Assembly (NCBI GenBank): GCA_030681365.1
Contig: JAUXWH010000099.1
Coordinates: 1 to 40,300 of the forward strand
Origin: Bradyrhizobium sp.
GTDB lineage: Bacteria; Pseudomonadota; Alphaproteobacteria; Rhizobiales; Xanthobacteraceae
Direction: 5' to 3'
DNA: 40,300 bases
Shown here: piece by piece, positions 9,569 to 18,872 of the stretch
Layout: every line of letters starts with the position of its first letter
How positions within the stretch are numbered: position 1 is the stretch's first letter
Made by a program: the position numbers and the translations under genes
The notes under the pieces: generated by a model
The model's database searches: none
What the model was told of the DNA's origin: nothing
What the model saw: only the letters and a program-made list of their open reading frames with translations

Positions 9569-10758
9569 TTCCGCCACGTTCAAACGCCGACGTCGCGCGA
9601 AAGATTTTCCTGATCGCGACGGAGGAGTCCGGCGACCGGCTCGGCGCCAGCCTGATGAAGGTGCTGCGCCAGCGGCTTGGCGGCGCGGTCCGTTTCGAGG
9701 GCGTCGGCGGCCAGGCGATGGCGCGCGAGGGACTGGCGTCGCTGTTTCCGATCGAGCAATTGTCGATCATGGGATTTGCGGCCGTGGTGAAGCAATTGCC
9801 GATGATCCTGCGGCGCATCCGCGAAACCGCCGCGGCAGTGACAGAGGCATCGCCTGACGTGCTCGTCATCATCGACAGCCCCGATTTCACCCATCGCGTG
9901 GCGCGCCGCGTCCGCGCCAGCGATCCCGCGATCCCGATCGTCAACTACGTATCGCCCTCGGTCTGGGCCTGGCGGCCCGGCCGCGCGCGCGCCATGACAG
10001 CCTATGTCGATCACGTCCTGGCGCTGCTGCCGTTCGAGCCCGAGCAATACCTCAAGCTGCGCGGCCCGCCTTGCAGCTATGTCGGCCACCCCCTGACAGA
10101 ACAGATCGCCAGCCTGCGGCCCGCGGCCGACGAGCAGAAACGCCGCGACGCGGCGCCGCCGGTGCTGCTGGTGCTGCCGGGAAGCCGCCGCAGCGAGGTC
10201 AGGCATCACATGGCGATCTTCGGCAAGACGCTCGGCCTGTTGCGGGACGAGGGCGTGGCGTTCGAACTGATCCTGCCGACCATGCCGCATTTGCTGGAGG
10301 CGGTGCGCGAGGGCGTGGCGAACTGGCCGGTGCAGCCGCGGATCGTGATCGGCGAGGGCGAGAAGCGAGCCGCGTTCCGGATCGCCCGCGCGGCGTTGGC
10401 CAAGTCGGGCACCGTGACGCTGGAACTGGCGCTGGCGGGGGTGCCGATGATCACGGCCTATCGAACCGCCGCGATCGAGGCCTGGATCATGCTGCGTATG
10501 ATCAAGGTCCCTTCAGTGATCCTGGCCAACCTCGTGGTCGGCGACAATGTCGTTCCGGAATTCTTGCAGCAGGACTGCACGCCGGAGAATCTGTCGCGCG
10601 CGCTGCGCGATGTGCTCGAGGAATCGCCGTTGCGGCGGCGGCAGGTCGAGGCGTTTGCAAGGATCGACGCGATCATGTCGACCGGCGATCAGCCGCCGAG
10701 CGTGCGGGCGGCCGACATCGTGCTGGCCACGATGCGGAAGGCACGGCGGGCGGGGTAG
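9565..10758 (+). CDS. lpxB: Lipid-A-disaccharide synthase
   Basis: Joins lipid X to UDP-2,3-diacylglucosamine to form the tetraacyl disaccharide core of lipid A; a GT19 glycosyltransferase at the inner-membrane face. The 397-residue protein has the N-terminal motif EESGDRLGASLM, the conserved NYVSPSVWAWRPGRA, and the nucleotide-binding half with LLVLPGSRRSEVRHH and AKSGTVTLELA. The GTG at 9565 overlaps the lpxI stop, so the two should be co-translated. It is the last gene of the plus-strand operon; a repeat and a terminator lie downstream, facing gltA. Confidence 0.95.
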   Translation: MIPPRSNADVARKIFLIATEESGDRLGASLMKVLRQRLGGAVRFEGVGGQAMAREGLASLFPIEQLSIMGFAAVVKQLPMILRRIRETAAAVTEASPDVLVIIDSPDFTHRVARRVRASDPAIPIVNYVSPSVWAWRPGRARAMTAYVDHVLALLPFEPEQYLKLRGPPCSYVGHPLTEQIASLRPAADEQKRRDAAPPVLLVLPGSRRSEVRHHMAIFGKTLGLLRDEGVAFELILPTMPHLLEAVREGVANWPVQPRIVIGEGEKRAAFRIARAALAKSGTVTLELALAGVPMITAYRTAAIEAWIMLRMIKVPSVILANLVVGDNVVPEFLQQDCTPENLSRALRDVLEESPLRRRQVEAFARIDAIMSTGDQPPSVRAADIVLATMRKARRAG

Positions 10759-10763
10759 CGGAA

Positions 10764-10884
10764 TCGTAGGGTGGGAAAAAGGGCTCATGCGCGTGCCCAC
10801 CCTCTATCATCACCCGGGTTTTGAAATGGTGGGCACGCCAACGGGCGCGCATTCGCGCGACCGTTGGCTTTGCCCACCCTACGA
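10764..10884. repeat. Nested inverted repeat between lpxB and gltA
   Basis: An outer inverted pair, TCGTAGGGTGGG (10764-10775) and CCCACCCTACGA (10873-10884), encloses an inner pair, GCGTGCCCACC (10791-10801) and GGTGGGCACGC (10828-10838). The inner and outer arms share the GTGGG/CCCAC core, so the unit can fold in more than one way. The same motif (CGTAGGGTGGGCAAA with GTGCCCACC) is familiar to me as a dispersed element of Bradyrhizobium intergenic regions. No coding content is visible. Confidence 0.75.
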
Positions 10885-10890
10885 AATCAA

Positions 10891-10921
10891 AAAGCCGGAC
10901 GCGGCGACCGCATCCGGCTTT
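10891..10921 (-). terminator. Intrinsic terminator of gltA
   Basis: A 14-base-pair stem with one mismatch: AAAGCCGGACGCGG (10891-10904), loop CGA, and CCGCATCCGGCTTT (10908-10921). On the minus strand the stem is followed by TTTTTGATTT, a good U-tract, 25 bases past the gltA stop. On the plus strand the U-tract is short (TTT), so it may also stop lpxB transcripts, but less well. Confidence 0.85.
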
Positions 10922-10945
10922 CCAATTGTCGAAACGCTCGCGCGC

Positions 10946-12250
10946 TTACTTGCGCTTGTCGATCGCGACGTAATCGCGGCGGGCGACGCCGGTGTAGAGC
11001 TGGCGCGGGCGGCCGATCTTCTGCTGCGGGTCCTCGATCATCTCACTCCACTGGCTGATCCAGCCGACGGTGCGGGCGACCGCGAACAGCACGGTGAACA
11101 TCGAGGTCGGGAAGCCCATCGCCTTCAGCGTGATGCCCGAATAGAAATCCACGTTCGGATAGAGCTTGCGGTCGATGAAATACTGGTCGCTCAGCGCGAT
11201 CTTTTCCAGTTCCAGCGCGACCTTCAGCATCGGATCGTCGCCGTGGCCGGTTTCCGCCAGCACCGCGTGACACATCTTCTGCATGATCTTGGCGCGCGGA
11301 TCGTAGTTCTTGTAGACGCGGTGGCCAAAGCCCATCAGGCGGACTTCGCTGTTCTTGTCCTTCACCTTGGCGATGAAATCCGGAATCTTGTCGACGGTGC
11401 CGATGTCGGCGAGCATCGCCAGCGCGGCTTCATTGGCGCCGCCATGCGCCGGACCCCACAGGCAGGCGATGCCGGCGGCGATGCAGGCGAACGGATTGGC
11501 ACCGGAGGAGCCGGCGATGCGCACGGTCGAGGTCGAGGCGTTCTGCTCGTGGTCGGCATGCAGGATGAAGATCTTGTCGAGCGCGTCGGCCAGCACCGGG
11601 TTGATCTTGTAGTCCTCGCACGGCACCGCGAAGCACATATGCAGGAAGTTCTCGGCGAAGGAGAGCGAGTTCTTCGGATACATGAAGGGCTGGCCGATGG
11701 TGTACTTGAACGCCATCGCCGCCAGCGTCGGGACCTTCGCGATCATGCGCATCGACGCGATCATGCGCTGCTGCGGATCGTTGATGTCGGTGGAGTCGTG
11801 ATAGAACGCGGCCAGCGCGCCGACCGCCGCCACCATGATCGCCATCGGATGGGCATCGCGGCGGAAGCCCTGGAAGAAGCGGGCCATCTGCTCGTGGACC
11901 ATGGTGTGATGGATCACGCGGCTGTCGAAGTCCGCCTTTTGCGCCGGGGTCGGCAGTTCGCCGTAGAGCAGGAGGTAGCAGGTCTCGAGGAAGTCGCCCT
12001 TCTCCGCCAGCTGTTCGATCGGATAACCGCGGTATTCCAGGATGCCGGCATCGCCGTCGATATAGGTGATCTTGGACTGGCAGCTGCCGGTCGAGGTGAA
12101 GCCGGGGTCATAGGTGAACATGCCGGCCTGGGCATAGAGCTTGGCGATGTCGATGACATCGGGCCCGACGGTGCCGCTCAAAATCGGGAAATCGTAGGTC
12201 TTGTTGCCGACGGTCAGCGTTGCGGATTTCTTGGTGGATGTTGCGTCCAT
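10946..12250 (-). CDS. gltA: Citrate synthase (type II)
   Basis: Condenses acetyl-CoA and oxaloacetate to citrate, entering the TCA cycle. The 434-residue length is that of the hexameric, NADH-sensitive type II enzymes of proteobacteria. Visible motifs are the substrate His in [11 protein letters not shown], the family signature [14 protein letters not shown], and the C-terminal arginine region [14 protein letters not shown]. The ATG at 12250 gives the expected N-terminus [15 protein letters not shown] and has GGGGA upstream. The frame is open to 12403 but that extension is basic and low in complexity. It lies downstream of gltX on the same strand, with a 159-base leader of its own. Confidence 0.96.
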   Translation of the reverse strand: MDATSTKKSATLTVGNKTYDFPILSGTVGPDVIDIAKLYAQAGMFTYDPGFTSTGSCQSKITYIDGDAGILEYRGYPIEQLAEKGDFLETCYLLLYGELPTPAQKADFDSRVIHHTMVHEQMARFFQGFRRDAHPMAIMVAAVGALAAFYHDSTDINDPQQRMIASMRMIAKVPTLAAMAFKYTIGQPFMYPKNSLSFAENFLHMCFAVPCEDYKINPVLADALDKIFILHADHEQNASTSTVRIAGSSGANPFACIAAGIACLWGPAHGGANEAALAMLADIGTVDKIPDFIAKVKDKNSEVRLMGFGHRVYKNYDPRAKIMQKMCHAVLAETGHGDDPMLKVALELEKIALSDQYFIDRKLYPNVDFYSGITLKAMGFPTSMFTVLFAVARTVGWISQWSEMIEDPQQKIGRPRQLYTGVARRDYVAIDKRK

Positions 12251-12341
12251 CGTGTGGTCCCCGATGAGATCGTTGCGAAAACCGGCGGCCGGGGGCGCCA
12301 AAAACGTGATGGCTGGCGCGGCAAACCGGGTGGCCTGGAAG

Positions 12342-12381
12342 TACCCCGGAAAGGGGTAGCTTATTGCTGTTTGCACTGCAA
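12342..12381 (-). promoter_or_regulatory. Leader hairpin and palindrome upstream of gltA
   Basis: In the 159 bases between gltX and gltA there is a perfect short hairpin, TACCCC (12342-12347), loop GGAAA, GGGGTA (12353-12358), and an 11-base palindrome, TTGCACTGCAA (12371-12381). The palindrome lies about 120 bases upstream of the gltA start. It could be an operator for a dimeric regulator, and the hairpin may lie in the 5-prime leader or end gltX transcripts without a U-tract. I see no convincing sigma-70 promoter pair. Confidence 0.35.
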
Positions 12382-12409
12382 GACGGCCGCGGCGGCCCGG
12401 CAATACGCC

Positions 12410-13834
12410 TTATGAAGGGGCCTGGTCGCCGAGCCGGGCCAGGCACTCCTCGCGTCCCAGCACCCCCAGGACGTCGAAAATTCCCGGCGACGTGGTACGG
12501 CCGGTCAATGCTACCCGCAAGGGCTGCGCCACCGCGCCGAGCTTGAGGTTATTGGCTTCGGCGAATTCGCGCATCGCAGCTTCCGTGGTCTGCGACGTCC
12601 ACGGTGAAACCGGTTCGAGTGCCACCCTGAGCCTGCCGATCAGCGCACGGCTCTCCGGCGTCAGCAACGCCGCCGCCTTGGGCTCGATCTCCAGCGGCCG
12701 GTCGGCGAAGATGAAATACGCGCCGTCGATCAGCTCGATCAGCGTCTTGGCGCGCTCCTTGAGGCTCGGCATCGCCTGCAGCAATTGCGCCCGCGTGGTG
12801 TCGTTGAGCTTGGCCTTGAGGCCGGAACGATCCGGCACATGGTCCAGCACGTCCTCGAACATGGTCACCAGCGCGGCATCGTCGGCGTGGCGGATATAGT
12901 GACCGTTGAGGTTCTCCAGCTTGGCGAAGTCGAACCGCGCCGCCGATCGTCCGATGCCCTTGAGGTCGAAGGCGTCGATCATTTCCTGCGTGGAGAAAAT
13001 CTCCTGGTCGCCATGGCTCCAGCCGAGCCTGACCAGATAGTTGCGCAGCGCCACGGGGAGATATCCCATTGCGCGGTAGGCATCGACCCCCAGCGCGCCG
13101 TGACGCTTGGAAAGCTTCGAGCCGTCCGGCCCATGGATCAGCGGAATGTGCGACATGCTTGGAATGTCCCATCCCAGCGCATCGTAGATCTGCTTCTGGC
13201 GCGCGGCGTTGATCAAGTGGTCGTCGCCCCGGATTACATGGGTGACGCCCATGTCGTGGTCGTCGACCACCACCGCCAGCATATAGGTCGGGTTGCCGTC
13301 TCCGCGCAGCAGCACGAGGTCGTCGAGGTTCTCGTTCTGCCAGACCACGCGGCCCTGGACCTGATCCTCGATCACGGTCTCGCCGGTTTGCGGCGCCTTC
13401 AGGCGGATCGTCGGCTTGACGCCGGCCGGTGCATCCTTCGGGTCGCGGTCGCGCCACAACCCGTCATAGAGGCGGGTGCGGCCCTCGGCGCGGGCCTTCT
13501 CGCGCATCGAGGTCATTTCCTCCGGGGTCGCGTAGCAGTAATAGGCCTTGCCGCTGGCGAGCAGTTGCTCCGCCACCTCGCGGTGGCGCGCGGCCCGGGT
13601 GAACTGGTAAACGACGTCGCCGTCCCAATCGAGGCCGAGCCATTTCAACCCGTCCAGGATCGCCGCGATGGCGGGCTCGGTCGAGCGCTCGCGGTCGGTG
13701 TCCTCGATCCGCAGCAGCATCTTGCCGCCGGTCTTTTTGGCGTACAGCCAGTTGAACAGCGCCGTGCGGGCGCCTCCGATATGGAGAAAGCCGGTCGGCG
13801 AGGGGGCAAAGCGGGTGACGACGGAATCGGTCAT
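12410..13834 (-). CDS. gltX: Glutamyl-tRNA synthetase
   Basis: Charges tRNA-Glu with glutamate; class I synthetase, cytosolic. The 474-residue protein has the HIGH-type motif at about residues 11-21 ([11 protein letters not shown]), [12 protein letters not shown] soon after, and the KMSKS-type loop as GSKLSKRHG in the middle of the chain. An all-alpha anticodon-binding domain fills the C-terminal third. The ATG at 13834 opens with [15 protein letters not shown], the normal start. It diverges from glnS across 145 bases, so both glutamate-family synthetases sit side by side. Many alphaproteobacteria have a second gltX; whether this copy also charges tRNA-Gln cannot be told here. Confidence 0.95.
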   Translation of the reverse strand: MTDSVVTRFAPSPTGFLHIGGARTALFNWLYAKKTGGKMLLRIEDTDRERSTEPAIAAILDGLKWLGLDWDGDVVYQFTRAARHREVAEQLLASGKAYYCYATPEEMTSMREKARAEGRTRLYDGLWRDRDPKDAPAGVKPTIRLKAPQTGETVIEDQVQGRVVWQNENLDDLVLLRGDGNPTYMLAVVVDDHDMGVTHVIRGDDHLINAARQKQIYDALGWDIPSMSHIPLIHGPDGSKLSKRHGALGVDAYRAMGYLPVALRNYLVRLGWSHGDQEIFSTQEMIDAFDLKGIGRSAARFDFAKLENLNGHYIRHADDAALVTMFEDVLDHVPDRSGLKAKLNDTTRAQLLQAMPSLKERAKTLIELIDGAYFIFADRPLEIEPKAAALLTPESRALIGRLRVALEPVSPWTSQTTEAAMREFAEANNLKLGAVAQPLRVALTGRTTSPGIFDVLGVLGREECLARLGDQAPS

Positions 13835-13979
13835 ACCAACAGCATTTCGGGGACATTAAGGGGTTGCGCCGAGCGCGGTGGTGTATAGCAGGAACCGTGC
13901 ATAACTAAAGCCTTACATAACGCTTCCTTGGAAGGTGCGGATTTGGCAGAAGGTCGGCTGAATCCGAACGGGAACCAGC

Positions 13980-15662
13980 ATGACAGCAGAAACAATGGCG
14001 ACAGAGACGGGCCGCGATTTCATTCGCGATATCGTCCAGGCCGACCTCGACGCCGGGAAATACCGTGAGATCGTGACGCGCTTCCCGCCGGAGCCGAACG
14101 GCTATCTGCATATCGGCCATGCCAAGTCGATTGCCCTCAATTTCGGCATCGCCCAGGAATTCGCCGGCCGCTGCCATTTGCGCTTCGACGACACCAACCC
14201 GACCAAAGAAGAGCAGGAATACATCGATTCGATTCAGGCCGACGTGCGCTGGCTCGGCTACGATTGGGGAACCAACCTCTATTACGCCTCCGACTATTTC
14301 GAGAGGCTGTACGACTGGGCGGAGGGTCTGATCCGGGCCGGCCATGCCTATGTCGACGACCAGTCGCAGGAAGAGATCAGGGTCAAGCGCGGCACGCTGA
14401 CCGAGCCCGGCAGGAACAGCCCGTTCCGCGACCGCTCCGTGGAAGAGAACCTCGACTTGTTCCGGCGCATGAAGGCGGGCGAGTTTCCCAACGGCGCGCG
14501 GGTGCTGCGCGCCAAAATCGACATGGCCTCCGGCAATATCAACCTGCGCGACCCCGTACTGTACCGCATCCTGCACGCGCACCATCCGCGCACCGGCGAC
14601 GCCTGGTCGATTTATCCGAGCTACGACTACGCGCACGGCCAGTCCGATGCGATCGAGGGCATCACGCATTCGATCTGCACGCTGGAATTCGAGGACCACC
14701 GGCCGCTCTATGAATGGCTGCTGGACAAGCTGCCGGTGCCGTCGAAACCGCGCCAGTATGAAATGGCGCGGCTGAACCTGACCTACACGCTGTTATCAAA
14801 ACGGGTGCTGACCGAACTGGTGCGCGGCGGCCATGTCGCCGGCTGGGACGATCCGCGGATGCCGACCATCGCCGGCCTGAAGCGGCGCGGCGTGCCGCCG
14901 GCGGCGATCCGCGAGTTCATCAAGCGCATCGGCGTGGCAAAAGCCAACAGCGTGGTCGACGTCGGCATGCTGGAATTCTGCATCCGCGAGGAGCTCAACA
15001 AGTCGTCGCTGCGGCGGATGGCGGTGCTGCGGCCCCTGAAGGTGGTGATCGAGAATTATCCCGAAGGACAGAGCGAAGAGCTCGACGCCATCAATCACCC
15101 CGATGATCCGGAGGCGGGCACCCGAAAGATCGTGTTCGGCCGCGAGCTCTATATCGAGCGCGACGATTTCATGGAGAATCCGCCGAAGAAGTTTTTCCGG
15201 CTGTCGCCCGGTACCGAAGTGCGGCTGCGCTACGCCTATTTCATCAAATGCACCGGGATGATCAAGGACGCGGCCGGCGAGGTGGTCGAACTGCGCTGCA
15301 CCTACGATCCCGCCACGAAGGGCGGCAACGCGCCCGACGGCCGCAAGGTGAAGGCGACCATGCACTGGCTGTCGGCGGCGCAGTCGCAGCCCGCGGAAAT
15401 CCGCATCTACAATCCGCTGTTCGCAAAACCTAATCCGGACGCCGGCAATTTCGTCGCCGACCTCAACCCGCAATCGCTGGAAGTGCTGACCGATGCGCGG
15501 ATCGAGCCGGCGATATCGGCCAACAATTCGTCCGACGTGATGCAGTTCGAACGGCAGGGCTATTTTGTCCGAGATCCGGATTCCGCGCCGGATCGTCCGG
15601 TGTTCACCCGCACGATCGGGCTGCGAGATACCTTTACCAAGGAAGTCGGCGGCAAGACCTGA
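13980..15662 (+). CDS. glnS: Glutaminyl-tRNA synthetase
   Basis: Charges tRNA-Gln directly with glutamine. The 560-residue protein has [15 protein letters not shown] (residues 36-50, HIGH motif), [14 protein letters not shown], the [20 protein letters not shown] block typical of GlnRS rather than GluRS, and the KMSKS variant LLSKR. The C-terminal anticodon-binding beta-barrels contain [15 protein letters not shown]. The ATG at 13980 has GGAACC upstream; an in-frame ATG at 13995 is possible. Most alphaproteobacteria use GluRS plus GatCAB instead, so a full-length GlnRS points to an ancient acquisition in this lineage. The NTF2-like gene follows 13 bases downstream. Confidence 0.95.
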   Translation: MTAETMATETGRDFIRDIVQADLDAGKYREIVTRFPPEPNGYLHIGHAKSIALNFGIAQEFAGRCHLRFDDTNPTKEEQEYIDSIQADVRWLGYDWGTNLYYASDYFERLYDWAEGLIRAGHAYVDDQSQEEIRVKRGTLTEPGRNSPFRDRSVEENLDLFRRMKAGEFPNGARVLRAKIDMASGNINLRDPVLYRILHAHHPRTGDAWSIYPSYDYAHGQSDAIEGITHSICTLEFEDHRPLYEWLLDKLPVPSKPRQYEMARLNLTYTLLSKRVLTELVRGGHVAGWDDPRMPTIAGLKRRGVPPAAIREFIKRIGVAKANSVVDVGMLEFCIREELNKSSLRRMAVLRPLKVVIENYPEGQSEELDAINHPDDPEAGTRKIVFGRELYIERDDFMENPPKKFFRLSPGTEVRLRYAYFIKCTGMIKDAAGEVVELRCTYDPATKGGNAPDGRKVKATMHWLSAAQSQPAEIRIYNPLFAKPNPDAGNFVADLNPQSLEVLTDARIEPAISANNSSDVMQFERQGYFVRDPDSAPDRPVFTRTIGLRDTFTKEVGGKT

Positions 15663-15675
15663 GTGGAGTATTCCG

Positions 15676-16059
15676 ATGCCTGACGAGGCCGACGACATTG
15701 CGTCCGACATAACGTCGAGATGGGCAGACTGCTTCAGCAAATTCGATGCTGAGGCCCAGGCTTCGCTCTATTCGAGGCACGCGCTGTTCTTCGGCTCGAA
15801 CCCGACGCTGTACCGGGGCCGGGACGGCGTGGCCGCGTATTTCAAGGGTCTGCCGAAATGGAATTCGCGCGCCGTCCGCTTTACCGACGTCAGCACGGCG
15901 CAGGTCAACCCTGAACTGGTCAACTTTGCTGCCACCGCCTGGTTCGACGTCGATGGCGCGCCAAAACTCTCGGTCAAGATCACCTGGGTGATTGTCCGCG
16001 AAGACGGCGACTGGAAAATCGTCAGCCATCACGTGTCGTCCAGGGGCGCGCTGATCTAG
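15676..16059 (+). CDS. Small NTF2-like (SnoaL/DUF4440-type) protein
   Basis: The 127-residue protein has the NTF2-fold pattern: an N-terminal helix with WADCFSKFDAEAQASLY, then FGSNPTLYRGRDGVAAYF, and alternating strands ending VREDGDWKIVSHHVS. Such proteins may be small enzymes or ligand-binding domains; no catalytic residues can be assigned. The ATG at 15676 follows a GGAG ribosome-binding sequence seven bases upstream. The frame is open back into glnS at 15565, which I reject. It probably shares the glnS transcript. Substrate and role are unknown. Confidence 0.85.
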   Translation: MPDEADDIASDITSRWADCFSKFDAEAQASLYSRHALFFGSNPTLYRGRDGVAAYFKGLPKWNSRAVRFTDVSTAQVNPELVNFAATAWFDVDGAPKLSVKITWVIVREDGDWKIVSHHVSSRGALI

Positions 16060-16078
16060 CGGCAGACCATCTCCGCGA

Positions 16079-16414
16079 TCAGCAATAGCCGTAGAAGCCG
16101 CAGACATAGGGCAGCCGCGCGCCGTCGGTGTCATACGGGCCGCCGTAATAGGGGCCGGGATAGTAGAACGACCACGACGAGCCGTAATTGTAGTTGCCCC
16201 GATTCCACGGCGGGTTCGGAAACAGATTGTAGGGAATGATCGGCGCCTCATCCCGGACCTTCTCCACCACGACGGCCCGGCGGGTCACGACGACGGGATC
16301 GGCGAACACGGCGCCGAGGCGGCTTTGGGTCGGAAGGTCAGCGGCAGCGGCGGGCATCGCGCTGACCGCCAGCGCGACAGCGGCGAAAACGGAAAGCGTC
16401 ATTCTGTGCGGCAT
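16079..16414 (-). CDS. Small secreted Tyr/Gly/Pro-rich protein
   Basis: The 111-residue protein starts with a clear signal peptide (MPHRMTLSVFAAVALAVSA, cleavage near AAAA-DLP). The mature part is basic in the middle (VVTRRAVVVEKVRDEAP) and rich in Tyr, Gly and Pro, with FYYPGPYYGGPYD, ending YVCGFYGYC with two cysteines close to the C-terminus. I know no function; similar short exported proteins are common in Bradyrhizobium. I chose the ATG at 16414, which has GGGAC upstream; 16402 is an alternative, and the longer opening at 16465 would bury the signal peptide. It converges with the NTF2-like gene. Confidence 0.75.
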   Translation of the reverse strand: MPHRMTLSVFAAVALAVSAMPAAAADLPTQSRLGAVFADPVVVTRRAVVVEKVRDEAPIIPYNLFPNPPWNRGNYNYGSSWSFYYPGPYYGGPYDTDGARLPYVCGFYGYC

Positions 16415-16535
16415 GGCCGAAGTCCCGGTTTGGTTCGCGAATCCTAGCCGCAACATGGTTAGCAAAGGTTAAGGATTCTGCATCCGTTCCGCTTTTCGGC
16501 CGCGAGTCGCTTCCAGTAGCCTGCCGGTTCCCTTC

Positions 16536-16574
16536 GGGATCGCAGGTGTACCCGGGGATCGCAAGGCGTACCCG
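16536..16574 (+). repeat. Tandem direct repeat abutting the comEC start codon
   Basis: Two near-identical units lie head to tail: GGGATCGCAGGTGTACCCG (16536-16554) and GGGATCGCAAGGCGTACCCG (16555-16574). The second ends at the base before the comEC ATG and holds its likely ribosome-binding sequence (AAGG, eight bases upstream). The first copy lacks that AAGG. A local duplication of the translation initiation region is the simplest reading. Confidence 0.6.
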
Positions 16575-18860
16575 ATGGCAGAGCGGGGCAGGGCTCGGAT
16601 GCAGGGTGTTGCCGGCACTTGGCCGCCACGCGGGGCGGCGCAGGCCGGCGGCGTCGTGCCGTCAGGTTTCGCGGCGTGGCCGGCGCTCGTCGAGAGATTG
16701 CGGACATGGCTGCGCACCGAGGCCGGCGCCGGGCGGCTGCTGCCCTGGGTCCCGGTGGCCTTCGGCACCGGTATCGCATTGTATTTTGCCGCGGAGCGTG
16801 AACCGGTCTTGCCGGTGGCCGCGGTCGCGGCGATCGTGCTCTGCGCGGCGGCATTCCTGCTGCGGCGACACAAGGCATTTCCGCTTCTCGTGATGGTGGC
16901 CGCCATCGCCGCCGGTTTTGCGGTGGCGACCTGGAAGACCGCGCGGGTCGCGCATGGCGTTCTCGCGCGGCCGATGTGGTCGGTATCGATTTCAGGCTTC
17001 GTCGAAACCCGCGACATCCGCGCGCGCACCGACCGCTTTGTCCTGCGCGTCGTCTCGATGGAGAGCCCGCGCGACGCGACAAAACTCGAGCGGGTGCGGC
17101 TTTCGGTGCGCAAGGGCACGGCGCCCGCCGTCGGCAGCTTCGTCGAGTTGAAGGCGCGCCTGCTGCCGCCGCTGGCGCCGCTGCGGCCCGGCGCCTACGA
17201 TTTCGGCCGCGACATGTATTTTGCCGGCATCGGCGCCTCCGGGTTTGTCACGGGCAGCATCAAGATCGCGGCGCCGCCCGACTCCGGCGGCTGGTCGCTG
17301 CGCTATGCCGCCTTCATGCAGGGCCTGCGCGATGCGATCGACGCGCGCATTGCCGCCGTGCTGGACTGCGACCGCCGCGCCATCGCGACCGCGCTCCTGA
17401 CCGGGCGCCGCGACGCCATCACGGTCCCCGTGAACGATGCGATGTTCATCTCCGGCCTCGGCCATGTGCTGTCGATCTCGGGCTATCACATGGCCGTCGT
17501 CGCCGGCGTGGTGTTCTTCGCGGTGCGCGCGCTGCTGGCGCTGATCCCGCCGCTCACGGTCAGTTTCCCGATCAAGAAATGGTCGGCGGTCGCAGCATTG
17601 CTCGGCGCCGCCTTCTATCTGCTGCTGTCCGGCGCCGAGGTCGCGACGCAGCGCTCGTTCTTCATGACCGCGGTGGTGCTGATCGCCATCATGGTCGACC
17701 GGCGTGCGGTGACGTTCCGCACGCTGGCGGTCGCGGCGATGATCGTGCTGACCATCGCGCCGGAAGCGCTGGTGCATCCGAGTTTCCAGATGTCGTTCGC
17801 GGCAACGCTGGGCCTGGTGGCGCTGATCCAGATTGGCATGCCGCATCTGTTCGCAGCGCCCGACAATTCCGCCGCCGCGCGGATGGCGCTGTGGGGCGGG
17901 CGCGAGATCGCGATGCTGGCGCTGGCCTCGCTGGTGGCGGGGCTTGCGACCATGCCCTATGCCGCCTTTCATTTTCACCGGGTGACGCCCTATGGCGTGA
18001 TTGCCAATCTGGCGGCGATGCCGGTGGTCTCGGCGCTGGTGATGCCGGCCGGGCTGCTCGGCATGCTCGCGATGGCCTTCGGTTTCGACGGCGCCTTCTG
18101 GAAGCTGATGGGCTGGGGCATCGACTGGATGATCGCGGTGTCGCAATGGGTCGCCGCGTTGCCGGGTTCGATCGGCCGCATGGCGGCGTTCGGGACCGGG
18201 CCGCTGGTCGCGGCGAGCATCGGCATCATCCTGCTCGGGCTGTTGCGCACGCCGTTGCGCTGGGCCGGGGCGGCAGTGCTGGCGGGGTCGGTGGTCTGGG
18301 CGCTGGCGACACCGCAGCCGGACATCCTGGTCTCCGCCGATGGGCACACGGTCGGCGTCCGCGGCCGGGACGGGCGGCTGCAGCTGATCGGGAGTGCCAA
18401 GGGAGGTACCAGGGACAGCTTTCTGCTGAGGGAGTGGCTGGCCGCCGACGCCGACGGCAGGCTCGCCGCCGATCCCTCGCTCTCCCGGGGCGTGTCATGC
18501 GACCAGGCCGGCTGCGTGGCGCAGCTGACCGGCGGCGGGCTGGTCGCACTGGCGCTGCGGCCTGACGCGCTGGCGGATGATTGCGAGCGCGCAACGCTGC
18601 TGGTAACCGCACGGCCGGTGCCGGCGGCCTGCGGCGCGCTGGTGGTCGACCAGCAACGGCTGCGCCGGCAGGGTGCGCTGGCGCTGCGCAGAGCCCGTGA
18701 CGGTTTTACGGTCGACGCGGTCAGGCCGCGCGGCATCGACCGGCCGTGGTCGCCGGCCGTTGCGGATGGGGCGGAGGGCGAAGCCAGCCTGAGGCGCCCG
18801 ACGGCGCCGCGCGCCGTCGACGCGACGCCGTCGGAAGCGGATTGGCAGGCGGAGGAATAG
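16575..18860 (+). CDS. comEC: ComEC/Rec2-family DNA internalisation channel protein
   Basis: Inner-membrane channel through which single-stranded DNA enters the cell during natural transformation. The 761-residue protein has N-terminal hydrophobic segments and a DUF4131-like soluble domain (about 100-270). The Competence domain follows (about 270-540), with the diagnostic GLGHVLSISGYHMAVVAG and many transmembrane helices. The C-terminal 180 residues are soluble, but I see no HxHxDH metallo-beta-lactamase motif, so the nuclease-like domain found in Bacillus ComEC appears absent or degenerate. The ATG at 16575 follows AAGG. lexA lies downstream on the opposite strand. Whether this organism is competent cannot be judged from this gene. 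Confidence 0.9.
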   Translation: MAERGRARMQGVAGTWPPRGAAQAGGVVPSGFAAWPALVERLRTWLRTEAGAGRLLPWVPVAFGTGIALYFAAEREPVLPVAAVAAIVLCAAAFLLRRHKAFPLLVMVAAIAAGFAVATWKTARVAHGVLARPMWSVSISGFVETRDIRARTDRFVLRVVSMESPRDATKLERVRLSVRKGTAPAVGSFVELKARLLPPLAPLRPGAYDFGRDMYFAGIGASGFVTGSIKIAAPPDSGGWSLRYAAFMQGLRDAIDARIAAVLDCDRRAIATALLTGRRDAITVPVNDAMFISGLGHVLSISGYHMAVVAGVVFFAVRALLALIPPLTVSFPIKKWSAVAALLGAAFYLLLSGAEVATQRSFFMTAVVLIAIMVDRRAVTFRTLAVAAMIVLTIAPEALVHPSFQMSFAATLGLVALIQIGMPHLFAAPDNSAAARMALWGGREIAMLALASLVAGLATMPYAAFHFHRVTPYGVIANLAAMPVVSALVMPAGLLGMLAMAFGFDGAFWKLMGWGIDWMIAVSQWVAALPGSIGRMAAFGTGPLVAASIGIILLGLLRTPLRWAGAAVLAGSVVWALATPQPDILVSADGHTVGVRGRDGRLQLIGSAKGGTRDSFLLREWLAADADGRLAADPSLSRGVSCDQAGCVAQLTGGGLVALALRPDALADDCERATLLVTARPVPAACGALVVDQQRLRRQGALALRRARDGFTVDAVRPRGIDRPWSPAVADGAEGEASLRRPTAPRAVDATPSEADWQAEE

Positions 18861-18872
18861 GGACGAAGAGCA

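Noticed and set aside
10547..12415. Plus-strand open frame of 622 codons opposite gltA
   Set aside because: Crosses the lpxB end, a repeat and a terminator, and is antisense to citrate synthase; no domain is visible.
16992..18347. Minus-strand Arg/Gln/His-rich open frame opposite comEC
   Set aside because: Composition is typical of an antisense shadow; comEC carries the recognised motif on the plus strand.
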